This document shows, in pieces, positions 42,655-51,771 of a stretch of 64,000 nt of DNA. The notes under the pieces were generated by a model. It saw nothing but the letters and a program-made list of their open reading frames with translations, was not told the origin of the DNA and did no database searches. The stretch covers positions 62,001 to 126,000 of the forward strand of contig DVHG01000010.1 in NCBI GenBank assembly GCA_018712345.1, read 5' to 3'. This DNA comes from Candidatus Onthovicinus excrementipullorum. Its GTDB lineage: Bacteria > Bacillota > Clostridia > Oscillospirales > Acutalibacteraceae. The position numbers were made by a program, and so were the translations under genes. Each line of letters starts with the position of its first letter. The first letter of the stretch is position 1.

Positions 42655-43153
42655 TTTGTCCGCAAAAGCGGCTGTATCCTCATATTCGTTAGCTAAAAGC
42701 GATGGTGTCCATGCCAGAACACCGTCGCTTTTTGCGTACCGGGACGGCCGGATGCACCGTTTGGACCTCCTTTACCGTGCTGTGCGGATGGAAAATAAAA
42801 AAGGCCGGTCAGACCGGCCTTATAATCAATCGGGGCGGGAATTCTGTGGGTTGGAAAGGAATCGTCCGCGTCCTATATAGCTGTACCTCTCTATTGGGGA
42901 GGAGAAGTGCAGCAGCCGCTGACGAAAGGTGTGCAAACGCGCCCGCTCCGAGGATTACCGTGGCATTCAAAACAATTGCAATAAATCACACATCTAAATC
43001 TTTATCCTCAACTTTTTCTATTATACAACATTGCTTTTTATTTTTCAAGCAGTTTCTATCATTAAATCCATATTTTACGGATTTAAGCCATTATAATTGC
43101 CTATATCCAAGAATATAATAACCATATCAAGTTTTTGGATGTGGGTGAGCGGC
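42655..43153. other. Intergenic region with hairpins, A+T-rich before the XRE gene
   Basis: About 500 bases without a convincing gene; an open frame across 42702-43118 has no site and no family pattern. A terminator is at 42695-42734. A 10-base hairpin AAGGCCGGTC/GACCGGCCTT at 42801-42821 has its T tract on the minus strand. From 42960 on the sequence turns markedly A+T-rich and contains AAATCC-N9-GGATTT (43064-43084), a possible operator for the next gene's regulator. Confidence 0.6.
42695..42734 (+). terminator. Terminator after the pyrE operon
   Basis: AAAAGCGATGGTGT and ACACCGTCGCTTTTT form a hairpin with one mismatch around CCATGCCAGA; the T tract is on the plus strand. It lies about 40 bases after the YbaK-type gene. 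Confidence 0.8.
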
Positions 43154-43510
43154 GTGAAGATCGACTATAAGGCAGTTGGCAAGCGGATCAAAATTGCCCG
43201 GATTAATCTGGACATGACACAGGAAGAGCTCAGCGAAAAGGTGCAGCTCTCCCCAAGCCATATGAGCAATATTGAAACCGGGACTACCCGCATGAGCCTG
43301 CAAACAGTGGTCAATATCGCAAACTCCCTGAACGTGTCCGTGGACCAGTTGCTGGCGGACAGCGTCGTTCAGGCCCGGCCGATTCTGGAATCAGAGCTTC
43401 AGGAGATTCTGGCGGACTGCACCCCGGAGGAGCTGCGGGTCATCGCTGAGGTGGCCACAGCGGCAAAGGCGGCTATACGCCGCAATTTTGCCCAGGGTAC
43501 GAAAAACTGA
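43154..43510 (+). CDS. XRE-family transcriptional regulator
   Basis: A 118-residue protein. The HTH domain is RIKIARINLDMTQEELSEKV, then LSPSHMSNIETGTTRMSLQT and IANSLNVSVDQLL. A short C-terminal helical tail (about 75-118) may dimerise. The start is GTG at 43154 with a weak GGGTGAG. It resembles clostridial regulators of the SinR/HipB kind. It is convergent with the FAD oxidoreductase gene, separated by a terminator. Targets are unknown. Confidence 0.82.
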   Translation: MKIDYKAVGKRIKIARINLDMTQEELSEKVQLSPSHMSNIETGTTRMSLQTVVNIANSLNVSVDQLLADSVVQARPILESELQEILADCTPEELRVIAEVATAAKAAIRRNFAQGTKN

Positions 43511-43537
43511 ACCGGGTCAGAAATTTTCCGGAAATAT

Positions 43538-43566
43538 AAGGCCGCCGGATGGTCTCCGGCGGCCTT
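43538..43566. terminator. Bidirectional terminator between the XRE and FAD-oxidoreductase genes
   Basis: AAGGCCGCCGGA (43538-43549) and TCCGGCGGCCTT (43555-43566) make a 12-base perfect stem between convergent genes. Flanking T/A runs are short. Confidence 0.8.
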
Positions 43567-43577
43567 TCCATGTTGCT

Positions 43578-44903
43578 TTATGTATAAAATTTTTCCAGCA
43601 GAGCGGACCACCGCTCAATTTTTTTCAGATCATACGTCCGCGGGATCAGTTTGCCAATCTCACAGGCGGCCAGACTCTTTTGGAGCAGGTTGTTGACACG
43701 GAGCAGCACGCCGACTTTGGATATACCCGAAATTCGCAGCTTGCGAACCGCCTCCCTGGGCCCCACTGTCAGCAGTCCGCCCCCTGCAAGCTTACCGATC
43801 TCATCGTTCGTCAGCAGGTCGGAGCCCAGCATCCAACTGAGGATTTCGTTATCCAGCTGGAGGACACCGCGCTTGAGGACATCGATTCCGCAATGCTCCG
43901 CGCCGAATTCCCGGTACACCTGAACCTGATACGGCCACAGGTTGGCCGCGTCAAACAATGCCGCACCTGTAATGCCGCGCCGCTGTGCGTCCCGGATCGT
44001 CCGCGCCAGGAAGGACGCCGCCAACATTCCGGAGGCGATGCCGCTGCCGAGCATGGGGATCGTCATATAGGCGCTGTCTCCCACCGCGGCATAGCCGTTT
44101 GCCACCATCCGTACCGCGGGATATCGCACGGGGATCCGGCACAGGATTCCGCCCCGGACCACTTCATCCCCGATTGTGGGATCAGTGCGCTTGAGATCCG
44201 CGAGTGCATGGTCCAGCGTACGGCGGTCCATACCGCCCAGCCTGCCGATGAGCACATCGACAAGATTGAAATCATGATCTTGAATGGCCCACGAAATGCC
44301 GCACTCGCCCAGATGTTTGAGATATACCTTGTTTGTATACCTGGGGGCAGGTGCCGCCGGATTTTTCCGATGAAATCCCCGGTACACGGTGAACACCTCG
44401 TCCTCCCGATGGCGGGTAATGGCGAATGAAGCCGGAAGGGATTTTTTGAGCACTGAATCGACTCCAAGGCTGTCAATAACCAGATCCGCCGCGATCTTTT
44501 CTCCGTTGACAATGATCCCGGCCACACGCCCCGGAGCAAGTAAGGCGCCAGTCACCCGCGCGCCGAAAACAAAAGTTGCATGTGCGGCAGCGCGGTCATA
44601 GAGGACCTGGTTCAGCGGCCTGCGCTCAATAGAGAGGTCGGGATGGCTCTCATCCTGATGGAACTCCCGTGTCACGGCGCAGAACGGCGAGACAAAGGTC
44701 CAGCTCTTCTTATTAAAATGTTCCTTTGGAACCGGGATCCCCAGACGCTTAAAAATATCGGGATTCACATCGTCGTGCCAGTCATAGCGCATCTGATCAA
44801 GGCTTTCCGCCTGCTCGTACACTGTCACACTGAATCCCATGCGTCCGAGCTCAGCTGCGGCGACCATTCCGCCGATCCCGGCGCCTGCGATAACAATTTT
44901 CAT
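43578..44903 (-). CDS. FAD-dependent oxidoreductase (geranylgeranyl-reductase/hydroxylase-like)
   Basis: A 441-residue flavoprotein. The N-terminal GxGxxG is IVIAGAGIGGMVAAAELG with YEQ at the strand end. The second FAD motif is GYAAVGDSAYMTIPMLGSGIA. The fold is that of p-hydroxybenzoate-hydroxylase-like and geranylgeranyl-reductase-like proteins. AAAGGAGGGAG precedes the ATG at 44903. In an anaerobe a reductase acting on an isoprenoid or similar is more plausible than a monooxygenase; this is inferred. No neighbour helps. Confidence 0.82.
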   Translation of the reverse strand: MKIVIAGAGIGGMVAAAELGRMGFSVTVYEQAESLDQMRYDWHDDVNPDIFKRLGIPVPKEHFNKKSWTFVSPFCAVTREFHQDESHPDLSIERRPLNQVLYDRAAAHATFVFGARVTGALLAPGRVAGIIVNGEKIAADLVIDSLGVDSVLKKSLPASFAITRHREDEVFTVYRGFHRKNPAAPAPRYTNKVYLKHLGECGISWAIQDHDFNLVDVLIGRLGGMDRRTLDHALADLKRTDPTIGDEVVRGGILCRIPVRYPAVRMVANGYAAVGDSAYMTIPMLGSGIASGMLAASFLARTIRDAQRRGITGAALFDAANLWPYQVQVYREFGAEHCGIDVLKRGVLQLDNEILSWMLGSDLLTNDEIGKLAGGGLLTVGPREAVRKLRISGISKVGVLLRVNNLLQKSLAACEIGKLIPRTYDLKKIERWSALLEKFYT

Positions 44904-45211
44904 TTTTACTCCCTCCTTTGGATTTGCCATTGTACACGCGAAACTAACAAAAATATTGTAGCATATCTGTGGGGGTATTTCAAATAGAATACACAGTTTG
45001 TTGATAATACGGATTTATTTTATTGTGAACATTTCCGTGTGTGGCCGCTATGTTGTCTATAATGGAAAAGCGGTGCACATATAGGATTCAGGTGTGGAAC
45101 AGGCATACAAGGGTGACTAAATAAAAATGGAGCCGGTACACATTGCATGCGCTACCAGCCCCGTTTAATCCTTTGATAATATGCTTTTCCGCTTCCGGGG
45201 AACCGAACAGG
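44904..45211. other. Intergenic region holding the dnaJ terminator
   Basis: These 308 bases contain no gene. The minus-strand dnaJ terminator lies at 45121-45162. The remainder (44940-45060) is A+T-rich and should hold the promoter of the FAD-oxidoreductase gene, which I could not place exactly. Confidence 0.6.
45121..45162 (-). terminator. Terminator of the hrcA-grpE-dnaK-dnaJ operon
   Basis: On the minus strand GGGGCTGGTA pairs with TACCGGCTCC (45129-45162) including G-U pairs, followed by ATTTTTAT. Confidence 0.7.
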
Positions 45212-46360
45212 TTACCCCTTCAGATTGTCCCGGAATTTATCGAAAAAACCACGCTTTTCGCCGTCACCGGTCTTAACGCCGGAAATGGCGTCAAATTCCT
45301 TGAGCAGTTCCTTCTGCCGTGCCGTCAGCTCTTTGGGGACCGTGACAATCACCCGCACAAGCTGATCGCCGCGCCCGCGCCCGTTGATGTTGGGGATTCC
45401 CTTACCGCGCAGCTTGAACACATCGCCGGGCTGCGTACCGGGATGGACGCTGTACTTGACCTTTCCGTCGAGCGTGGGAACCATGACCTCCGCGCCGAGC
45501 GCAGCTTGACCGAAGGTGATCTCCACGTCACACCAGACGTCATAGCCGTCGCGCTCAAAGATCGGGTGCGGGCGGACGTTGACGGCGATCCTCAGATCGC
45601 CTGCCGGGCCGCCGTTGATCCCCTCGTTGCCGTTGCCGCGCACGTTGACGATCTGGCGGTCATCGATGCCGGCGGGAATTTTTACCTCAATCTTGCGCGT
45701 GTTGCGGATCCGGCCGGTGCCGTGGCATTTGGCGCACGGATCTTGAATAATGGTCCCTTTACCGCCGCAGCGCGGACAGGCCTTGGAGGTGGAGATCACG
45801 CCGAACGGCGTGCGCTGCTGCGTCTGGATGTGGCCGCGCCCATGGCACTCCGGGCACTGAACGGGCGAGGTTCCCTTTTTGGCACCGCTGCCGCCGCACT
45901 CTGAGCATTTTTCCACACGCGGAACCTCTACAATACGGGTGCAACCCTTGGCCGCCTCCTCAAAAGAGATCGTAATGCTGACCGTTGTATCACTGCCGCG
46001 CTGAGGCGCATTCGGATTGGAACGCGAACCGAACGGATCGCCGCCGAATCCACCGCCGAAGAAGGAGCTGAAAATATCACCGAAGTCGAAGTCAAAGCCC
46101 GCTCCGCCCGGCCCGCCTGCGGCCGCGTTGGGATCCACACCCGCGTGGCCGAACTGGTCGTAGCGCGCCTTCTTCTCCTTGTCGGACAGCACCTCGTAGG
46201 CCTCGTTCGCCTCCTTAAACTTGGCCTCGGCCTCTTTATTGCCGGGGTTCAGATCGGGATGGTACTTTTTGGCCAACTGACGATATGCCTTTTTGATCTC
46301 ATCCTCAGTCGCATTCCTGCTCACGCCGAGGACTTCATAATAGTCGCGCTTCTGGGGCAA
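45212..46360 (-). CDS. dnaJ: Chaperone protein DnaJ
   Basis: A 382-residue type I DnaJ. It has the J domain ([20 protein letters not shown], with HPD in [10 protein letters not shown]), a Gly/Phe-rich linker ([10 protein letters not shown]), four CxxCxGxG zinc repeats ([32 protein letters not shown]) and two C-terminal substrate domains. It stimulates DnaK. The start is TTG at 46360 with AAGGAGAG upstream; the earlier open frame is not conserved. Confidence 0.96.
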   Translation of the reverse strand: MPQKRDYYEVLGVSRNATEDEIKKAYRQLAKKYHPDLNPGNKEAEAKFKEANEAYEVLSDKEKKARYDQFGHAGVDPNAAAGGPGGAGFDFDFGDIFSSFFGGGFGGDPFGSRSNPNAPQRGSDTTVSITISFEEAAKGCTRIVEVPRVEKCSECGGSGAKKGTSPVQCPECHGRGHIQTQQRTPFGVISTSKACPRCGGKGTIIQDPCAKCHGTGRIRNTRKIEVKIPAGIDDRQIVNVRGNGNEGINGGPAGDLRIAVNVRPHPIFERDGYDVWCDVEITFGQAALGAEVMVPTLDGKVKYSVHPGTQPGDVFKLRGKGIPNINGRGRGDQLVRVIVTVPKELTARQKELLKEFDAISGVKTGDGEKRGFFDKFRDNLKG

Positions 46361-46584
46361 ACTCTGTCTCTCCTTTTCGCCGCAGTTCCGCCAAGTGCAG
46401 CTAAGGGGCGGCACCTGCTGCCGCCCCGCGCCGAAATTCAGCGGAATGCTTATTCACCGAAAATTTTACTCGATTTTACACAAAAATTCAATAGGGAAAT
46501 TGTTAATTATTCTTTGTATTCTCTTTTGGAAAAAATACCGCCCGGGACAGCCGCCACTTTTCGGCGGGACCGTATCGGGAAAAT

Positions 46585-46612
46585 GTCTCCGGGCGCATGG
46601 GCACCCGGAGAC
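46585..46612 (-). terminator. Hairpin between dnaK and dnaJ (partial terminator)
   Basis: GTCTCCGGG and CCCGGAGAC (46585-46593, 46604-46612) pair; the minus strand continues ATTTTCCC. It lies between dnaK and dnaJ, so it may lower dnaJ expression relative to dnaK rather than stop it. Confidence 0.65.
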
Positions 46613-46644
46613 CTGTCAGAAAGAACGCCGTAGCGCGGCCGCTC

Positions 46645-48477
46645 TTAATCTTTCTTGTTGGGGTCGTCGGAGACATCCTTGTAATCGGCCTCATAGTATC
46701 CGTTTGCATCGGTGCCACCGCTCTGCTGTGCGCCTGCCGCCTGCTGGGCGTTCTGATAGAGCTTCTCGGAGACCTCATAGAACTTCTTGTTCAATTCCTC
46801 CTGCCGGCTCTTGATCGCCTCGATATCCGTACCGCTGAGCGCAGTCTTCAGGGCATCAATCTTCTCCTTGAGCTCGTTCTTGTCGCTGTCGGAGAACTTG
46901 TCACCCTCATCGGCGATGATCTTCTCGCACTGGAAGACGGTCTGGTCGGCCGCGTTGCGTACGTCGACCTCCTCGCGGCGCTTTTTGTCCTCCTCGGCAT
47001 ATTTCTCCGCCTCTTTAACGGCCTTGTCGATGTCGTCCTTGGACATATTGGTGGAGGAGGTGATGGAGATGGACTGCTCTTTACCGGTGCCCAGATCCTT
47101 CGCGGAGACGTGGACGATGCCGTTGGCGTCGATATCAAACGTAACCTCAATCTGCGGGACACCGCGGCGGGCCGGAAGAATGCCGTCCAGGTGGAAGACG
47201 CCGAGCGTCTTATTATCCTTGGCAAACTCACGCTCGCCCTGAAGGACATGGACCTCAACAGAGGTCTGATTGTCCGCCGCTGTGGAGAAGATCTGGCTCT
47301 TCTTGGTCGGGATGGTGGTATTGCGGTCAATGATCTTTGTGTTGATGCCGCCCATGGTTTCAATGCCGAGGGACAGCGGCGTGACGTCGAGCAGCAGCAG
47401 CCCCTTGACGTCTCCGCCCAGGACGCCGCCCTGGATGCTTGCACCGATGGCCACGCACTCATCCGGGTTGATGCCCTTGAACGGTTCCTTGCCCAGAACC
47501 TTCTTAACGGCTTCCTGAACGGCCGGAATACGGGAGGAACCGCCGACCATGAGGACCTTATCAATCTCACTGACGTTCAGGCCGGAGTCGGAGAGCGCCT
47601 GGCGGACCGGGCCCATCGTCGCCTCGACGAGGTCGGCCGTCATCTCATTGAACTTGGCGCGGCTGAGAGTCATCTCCAAATGTTTGGGGCCTGTGGCGTC
47701 CGCCGTGATGAACGGCAGGCTAATGGAGGAGGTTGTCATGCCGGAGAGCTCAATCTTTGCCTTCTCCGCGGCCTCCTTCAGGCGCTGCATGGCCATCTTG
47801 TCGCTGCGCAGGTCCACGCCCTGCTCCTGCTTAAAGGAGTCGGCCATCCAGTCGATGATCCGCTGGTCAAAATCGTCGCCGCCCAGACGGTTGTTACCCG
47901 CCGTGGCGAGGACCTCCTGAACGCCGTCGCCCATCTCAATGATGGAGACATCGAAGGTGCCGCCGCCCAGGTCGTAGACCATGACCTTCTGGTCGGCCTC
48001 CTTGTCGATACCGTAGGCCAGTGCGGCAGCCGTCGGCTCGTTGATAATGCGCTTGACCTCAAGGCCGGCGATCTTGCCCGCGTCTTTGGTGGCCTGACGC
48101 TGGGAGTCGGTGAAGTAGGCCGGGACTGTGATGACGGCTTCGGAGACCGTCTCGCCCAGATAGGCCTCCGCGTCGGATTTAAGCTTCTGCAGGATCATTG
48201 CAGAGATCTCCTGCGGGGTGTACTTTTTGCCGTCGATGTCCACATGGTAGTCGGAGCCCATGTGCCGCTTGATGGAGGAGACGGTGCGCTCCGGGTTGGT
48301 GATGGCCTGGCGCTTTGCTACCTGGCCGACCAGACGCTCGCCCGTCTTGGTGAACGCGACGACGGACGGCGTTGTACGCGCGCCCTCCGGGTTCGGGATA
48401 ACGGTGGGTTCGCCGCCCTCCATGACGGCGACGCACGAGTTTGTAGTACCTAAGTCAATACCGATGATTTTACTCAT
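46645..48477 (-). CDS. dnaK: Chaperone protein DnaK (Hsp70)
   Basis: A 610-residue Hsp70 of the Gram-positive type. [20 protein letters not shown] opens the nucleotide-binding domain, [13 protein letters not shown] and the linker-preceding [16 protein letters not shown] are signatures, and the beta-sandwich and lid follow. It ends in a short Asp/Lys tail (DDPNKKD) after a Gln/Gly stretch. It lies third in the operon behind hrcA and grpE. Confidence 0.98.
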   Translation of the reverse strand: MSKIIGIDLGTTNSCVAVMEGGEPTVIPNPEGARTTPSVVAFTKTGERLVGQVAKRQAITNPERTVSSIKRHMGSDYHVDIDGKKYTPQEISAMILQKLKSDAEAYLGETVSEAVITVPAYFTDSQRQATKDAGKIAGLEVKRIINEPTAAALAYGIDKEADQKVMVYDLGGGTFDVSIIEMGDGVQEVLATAGNNRLGGDDFDQRIIDWMADSFKQEQGVDLRSDKMAMQRLKEAAEKAKIELSGMTTSSISLPFITADATGPKHLEMTLSRAKFNEMTADLVEATMGPVRQALSDSGLNVSEIDKVLMVGGSSRIPAVQEAVKKVLGKEPFKGINPDECVAIGASIQGGVLGGDVKGLLLLDVTPLSLGIETMGGINTKIIDRNTTIPTKKSQIFSTAADNQTSVEVHVLQGEREFAKDNKTLGVFHLDGILPARRGVPQIEVTFDIDANGIVHVSAKDLGTGKEQSISITSSTNMSKDDIDKAVKEAEKYAEEDKKRREEVDVRNAADQTVFQCEKIIADEGDKFSDSDKNELKEKIDALKTALSGTDIEAIKSRQEELNKKFYEVSEKLYQNAQQAAGAQQSGGTDANGYYEADYKDVSDDPNKKD

Positions 48478-48579
48478 AAAAACTGCCTCCTAAGCAATAG
48501 CTGCTTTTTTAAACTGATTTATATTGTAAAGGGCCTTTTTGAACGGATGAAGAACACATTATAAAAGTTCCACAAACAT

Positions 48580-49125
48580 TCACTTGGCAACCTGTACCAT
48601 CGCGTGACGGATGACCCTGTCACCGATCTTATACCCTTTGGCAAAGACCTGTGCGATTTTATTCTCGCCCAGCTCCTCATCCTCTGCCTGCATGACGGCG
48701 TTGTGGATCTGCGGGTCAAATTCCTCCCCCCGCGCGCCGAACGGCTCCACGCCCAGCTTCTCAAACGCCTTGGCAAACTGGTCGAGCGTCATCTTCAGGC
48801 CCTTTCCAAGGTCCTCGGCACTGGCGTTTTCCTGCGCCAGCGCGCGCTCCAGATTGTCGAGTACGGGGAGCAGCTCTTTGACGGCGTCAATCGTTGCGTC
48901 CGCATACACGCCCTCGCGCTCGCGTGAGGAGCGCTTGCGGAAGTTGTCGTACTCCGCGGCCAGACGCATGAACTTGTCGTCCTTCTCCTGAAGGGCCTTT
49001 TCATAATCCGCCCGGATCTCCTCGAGCGTGGGGCCCTTGGGCTTTTTCTCCTTTTTTTCAGGTTTCTTTTCCGGGGCCTGTTCCGTTTCCGGCTGCTCCG
49101 GCGCCTTATTTTCTTTCTCCTTCAT
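48580..49125 (-). CDS. grpE: Nucleotide exchange factor GrpE
   Basis: A 181-residue protein. A charged, Lys/Glu/Pro-rich N-terminus (about 1-45) leads into a long coiled coil (EEIRADYEKALQEKDDKFMR, then AAEYDNFRKRS) and the beta domain (EFDPQIHNAVM, GYKIGDRVIRHAMVQVAK). It releases ADP from DnaK. The start at 49125 follows AGGAGATG. It is 19 bases after hrcA. Confidence 0.96.
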   Translation of the reverse strand: MKEKENKAPEQPETEQAPEKKPEKKEKKPKGPTLEEIRADYEKALQEKDDKFMRLAAEYDNFRKRSSREREGVYADATIDAVKELLPVLDNLERALAQENASAEDLGKGLKMTLDQFAKAFEKLGVEPFGARGEEFDPQIHNAVMQAEDEELGENKIAQVFAKGYKIGDRVIRHAMVQVAK

Positions 49126-49144
49126 GATGTCATCTCCTGCCTTG

Positions 49145-50188
49145 TTATAGGATGGCGTAGTCATCTCCGCCGAGCGCCTCTGACAACAGTTTGCCGACGA
49201 TTGCGGATAAATATTCGATATGCGGGATCAGGGAAGCATAATCCATGCGCGTGGGGCCGATGATCCCGATCGCGCCGCCCGGACGCCCTGCCAGCTTATA
49301 CGGGGAGAGGATCATGCTGAAATTGCGCAGCTGGCGGAAGGTGTTCTCGCTCCCGATGAATACCCGCACCCGCTCGCGGCCGCTGTCCATCAGATGCTCG
49401 AGCGGGGAGGTATCCCGCAGGAACTCGAGCGCCTCACGCACATCCACGCCCCGTTCGTCATAGCTGAGGAGGTTGGTCTGGCCGTCGAGTAGGATCTCGG
49501 CCTGCGCGGCCTCATGCGCGAGCTGGGCCAGCGTGATGAGCACCGGGCTCATGGTCAGTGTGTACTCCCCCAGGGAGGCGGCCAGCGTCTGGATCTGCGG
49601 GACGGAGACCTCACAGACCGGGCGGCCGATAAAGTGCTTTTCCGCAATATTTGCAAACGCGGTGCGGAACCGCTCGTCGATGGGCACCATCGCGCGGCAC
49701 AGGCCGCTCTTGAGGATGCCGGAGGTTGTCAGCAGGACGACCATGGCCGTGTTCGCAGCCACCGGGACCAGCTCAATCCGGCGAATAGACGCCTGTGCAT
49801 CCGCAGGGGTGGTGGAGACGGCCGCGCAGTTGGTGATATCCGCGAGTACCTCGCCTGCCTGACCGAGGACCTTTTCGGGGTCGCCAGGATTGACGCTGAA
49901 AAGGCTGTCCAGCCGGCGGCGCTCCTCGGGGGTGAGCTCATGACGGCCCATGAGATGATCGATGTAATACCGGTAGCCCTCCTGCGACGGAATTCTCCCA
50001 GCGGAGGTGTGCGGCTGCTCAAGCAGGCCCAGCTCCGCGAGTTCCGACATCTCGTTGCGTATCGTCGCGGAGGAGACGGACAGCTCCGGCAAATCGCTCA
50101 GAGCTTTGGATCCGACGGGCTCCCCCGTCTTGATATACAGTTCAACGACCGCCGCAAGGATTTTGCGCTTCCGTTCGGATAATTCCAT
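49145..50188 (-). CDS. hrcA: Heat-inducible transcriptional repressor HrcA
   Basis: A 347-residue repressor. The N-terminal winged helix (LSERKRKILAAVVELYIKTG, LPELSVSSATIRNEMSELAE) binds CIRCE, and the GAF-like and dimerisation domains follow. It represses its own operon (hrcA-grpE-dnaK-dnaJ). AAGGAGG precedes the ATG. A perfect CIRCE lies 33 bases upstream of the start. Confidence 0.97.
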   Translation of the reverse strand: MELSERKRKILAAVVELYIKTGEPVGSKALSDLPELSVSSATIRNEMSELAELGLLEQPHTSAGRIPSQEGYRYYIDHLMGRHELTPEERRRLDSLFSVNPGDPEKVLGQAGEVLADITNCAAVSTTPADAQASIRRIELVPVAANTAMVVLLTTSGILKSGLCRAMVPIDERFRTAFANIAEKHFIGRPVCEVSVPQIQTLAASLGEYTLTMSPVLITLAQLAHEAAQAEILLDGQTNLLSYDERGVDVREALEFLRDTSPLEHLMDSGRERVRVFIGSENTFRQLRNFSMILSPYKLAGRPGGAIGIIGPTRMDYASLIPHIEYLSAIVGKLLSEALGGDDYAIL

Positions 50189-50221
50189 TCAAAAGCCCTC
50201 CTTACGCGTTATCGGATTGTA

Positions 50222-50248
50222 TTAGCACTCAAAAAGACAGAGTGCTAA
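50222..50248. promoter_or_regulatory. CIRCE operator (HrcA binding site)
   Basis: TTAGCACTC-N9-GAGTGCTAA, a perfect match to the CIRCE consensus. It lies just downstream of the predicted transcription start of hrcA on the minus strand. Confidence 0.97.
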
Positions 50249-50259
50249 TTTCATTTATT

Positions 50260-50288
50260 ATAATACTCCCCACCGGTGGTGTTGTCAA
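50260..50288 (-). promoter_or_regulatory. Promoter of the hrcA operon
   Basis: On the minus strand TTGACA (50288-50283) and TATTAT (50265-50260) are 17 bases apart. The expected start near 50253 places CIRCE at the beginning of the message. Confidence 0.85.
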
Positions 50289-50735
50289 TATTTCAAATAT
50301 GAACACTTTGTAAAACATGCCGCTCCGGGCGGGTTGAGCGGGAGACAGAGGGGTGGCAGGACGGTATCCAATAGGGTGCATACGGCAGCAGCGGAGCCGT
50401 GAGGATTGCTTTCAGGTAAAAATTTCCCGCCTGTCCGGCGGACTGTTTGCGGACGGATCCGGGGTGGAAACGGCAAAAAACGGCCCATCCACTTCAAAGG
50501 GCGGTGCAGCACCCGCGCCGGACCGGTCGCAGGACGGAGGGCGTGCGCATAAGATAAAGTATCCGCCAAAGACAGCGGATTCCTCCGTTGGGGGACAGCC
50601 GGCGCTGATGCAGCGGCGGTGGTGCGGAAACTGCACCCACAGGGGAGCCGCCGCATGCCGGTCTCCGGCGCGCAGCGCATTCAAATAGGCCGCGGGAGAA
50701 TTTCTCCCGCGGCCGGAGCTGTTTTTTGCGCATCG
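50289..50735. other. Non-coding, hairpin-rich region between hrcA and the sensor kinase
   Basis: About 450 GC-rich bases with no credible gene: open frames on both strands lack ribosome sites and family patterns. Many self-complementary pieces are present, for example ACGGC/GCCGT, CCGCC/GGCGG, ATCCGC/GCGGAT, GTGGTGC/GCACCCAC enclosed by GCGGCGG/CCGCCGC. It ends in a 12-base perfect hairpin followed by TTTTTT on the plus strand. RNase P RNA, SRP RNA, tmRNA and 6S RNA motifs were looked for and not seen. A structured RNA on the plus strand is possible. Confidence 0.45.
50688..50727 (+). terminator. Strong hairpin with plus-strand T tract
   Basis: GGCCGCGGGAGA (50688-50699) pairs with TCTCCCGCGGCC (50703-50714); GTTTTTT follows after 7 bases (50721-50727). 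No gene on the plus strand precedes it, and it sits 9 bases beyond the kinase stop, so it also serves as the end of that minus-strand operon. Confidence 0.6.
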
Positions 50736-51767
50736 CTACTGAGGGGATATATCTTCCCGACGAAAGAAGAGGGAAAAAGTATTTCCCGCCGGTTCGGCGG
50801 TCAGGCGGATGAAGCCATCCTGCCGGGTCATGATTTCACGCGCCAAGTAGAGCCCGATCCCGACGCCCTCCTGCCCGGCGGATGCGTTCCCCCGGTAAAA
50901 TCGGGTAAAGACCTTTGCCTGTTCCTCCTCCGGAATTGTGGGCGAGGAGCTGAACAGGTCTAGCCGCACATAGGAGGGGAGTACGGCGAGGGAGATCACA
51001 ATATGTCCCCGTACCGGGGTGTACTTGACGGCGTTATCCAGAATATTGGTGATTGCCTCAGCCGTCCATCGGCTGTCCGCGATGACGGCAGGAAGCTGTT
51101 CCGGCGCATACTGCACATCCAGGCCCTTTTCCCGCGCACGGGGGTAAATTTGCTTGATCGCCTCAAGGAGCAGCCCGTTTACATCCACCGGTGCGGGCGC
51201 CAGATGGATCAGGCCGCCCTCCAGACGGGACAGTTTGATCAGGCTCTCCGTCAGGAAGGTCAGTTTATCAAGTGCGTTTTGCAGTGTGTCCAGACGCTCA
51301 CGGCGCTCCGGTTCGGACAGGCCGTCCTCCCGCAGCAGTTCGCAGTACGCGCGCGCCGTGGCAATGGGCGTCTTGATTTGGTGCGCGATGTCTGAGATCA
51401 GGGACTGGATCTGCCCCTTTTCATTGCCCAGCAGTTCCATATGTGCTTTTAAAATGGTGCGCAGCTTTAGCAGCTGGGTCTGCAGACGGGAGAGAAGCGT
51501 GTCCTCCTCCTCAGGGAATGGGGCAGCGGCACGTGTATCAACCAGACTCTCGATCAGCAGTGTGAGGGATTCGAGCAGGTCGTCCGCACGCTTGCGGTGC
51601 AGATAGTCGAGGCCGATCAGACAGCCAAACAGGCACAGCGCCGGTGCGGCGGAGAGAGCGGCCTCCTCTGGCTCCCCGCTGAAAAGATATACCACAACGG
51701 GGACGGCCAACGCGCAGATGGCCGCCGCCGCGAGCAAAATTTTCCGGATGATTTCCGTGTGCCTCAT
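50736..51767 (-). CDS. Sensor histidine kinase with short membrane sensor
   Basis: A 343-residue kinase. Two membrane segments (about 8-28 and 38-58) are linked by a loop of about 10 residues, so there is almost no external sensor, as in intramembrane-sensing (BceS-like) kinases. The HisKA box is DIAHQIKTPIATARAY, and the HATPase has NILDNAVKYTPVRG and VGIGLYLAREIM. The start at 51767 follows GGGGAG and lies 4 bases after the regulator stop. With the neighbouring ABC transporter it should sense an antimicrobial peptide or cell-envelope signal. Confidence 0.85.
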   Translation of the reverse strand: MRHTEIIRKILLAAAAICALAVPVVVYLFSGEPEEAALSAAPALCLFGCLIGLDYLHRKRADDLLESLTLLIESLVDTRAAAPFPEEEDTLLSRLQTQLLKLRTILKAHMELLGNEKGQIQSLISDIAHQIKTPIATARAYCELLREDGLSEPERRERLDTLQNALDKLTFLTESLIKLSRLEGGLIHLAPAPVDVNGLLLEAIKQIYPRAREKGLDVQYAPEQLPAVIADSRWTAEAITNILDNAVKYTPVRGHIVISLAVLPSYVRLDLFSSSPTIPEEEQAKVFTRFYRGNASAGQEGVGIGLYLAREIMTRQDGFIRLTAEPAGNTFSLFFRREDISPQ

Positions 51768-51771
51768 ACGC

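Noticed and set aside
42702-43118. 138-codon open frame in the 42655-43153 gap
   Set aside because: It runs through a terminator and an A+T-rich non-coding stretch, has no Shine-Dalgarno site and shows no family pattern.
50285-50680. 131-codon minus-strand open frame in the hrcA-kinase gap
   Set aside because: It is Pro/Arg/Ala/Cys-rich, typical of random GC-rich sequence, with no ribosome site and no recognisable motif.
50289-50735. RNase P RNA, SRP RNA, tmRNA or cobalamin riboswitch in the structured gap
   Set aside because: A GGAGACCGGC piece on the minus strand recalls the cobalamin riboswitch, and GGGTGGAAACGG on the plus strand recalls RNase P, but the other conserved blocks of each are missing.
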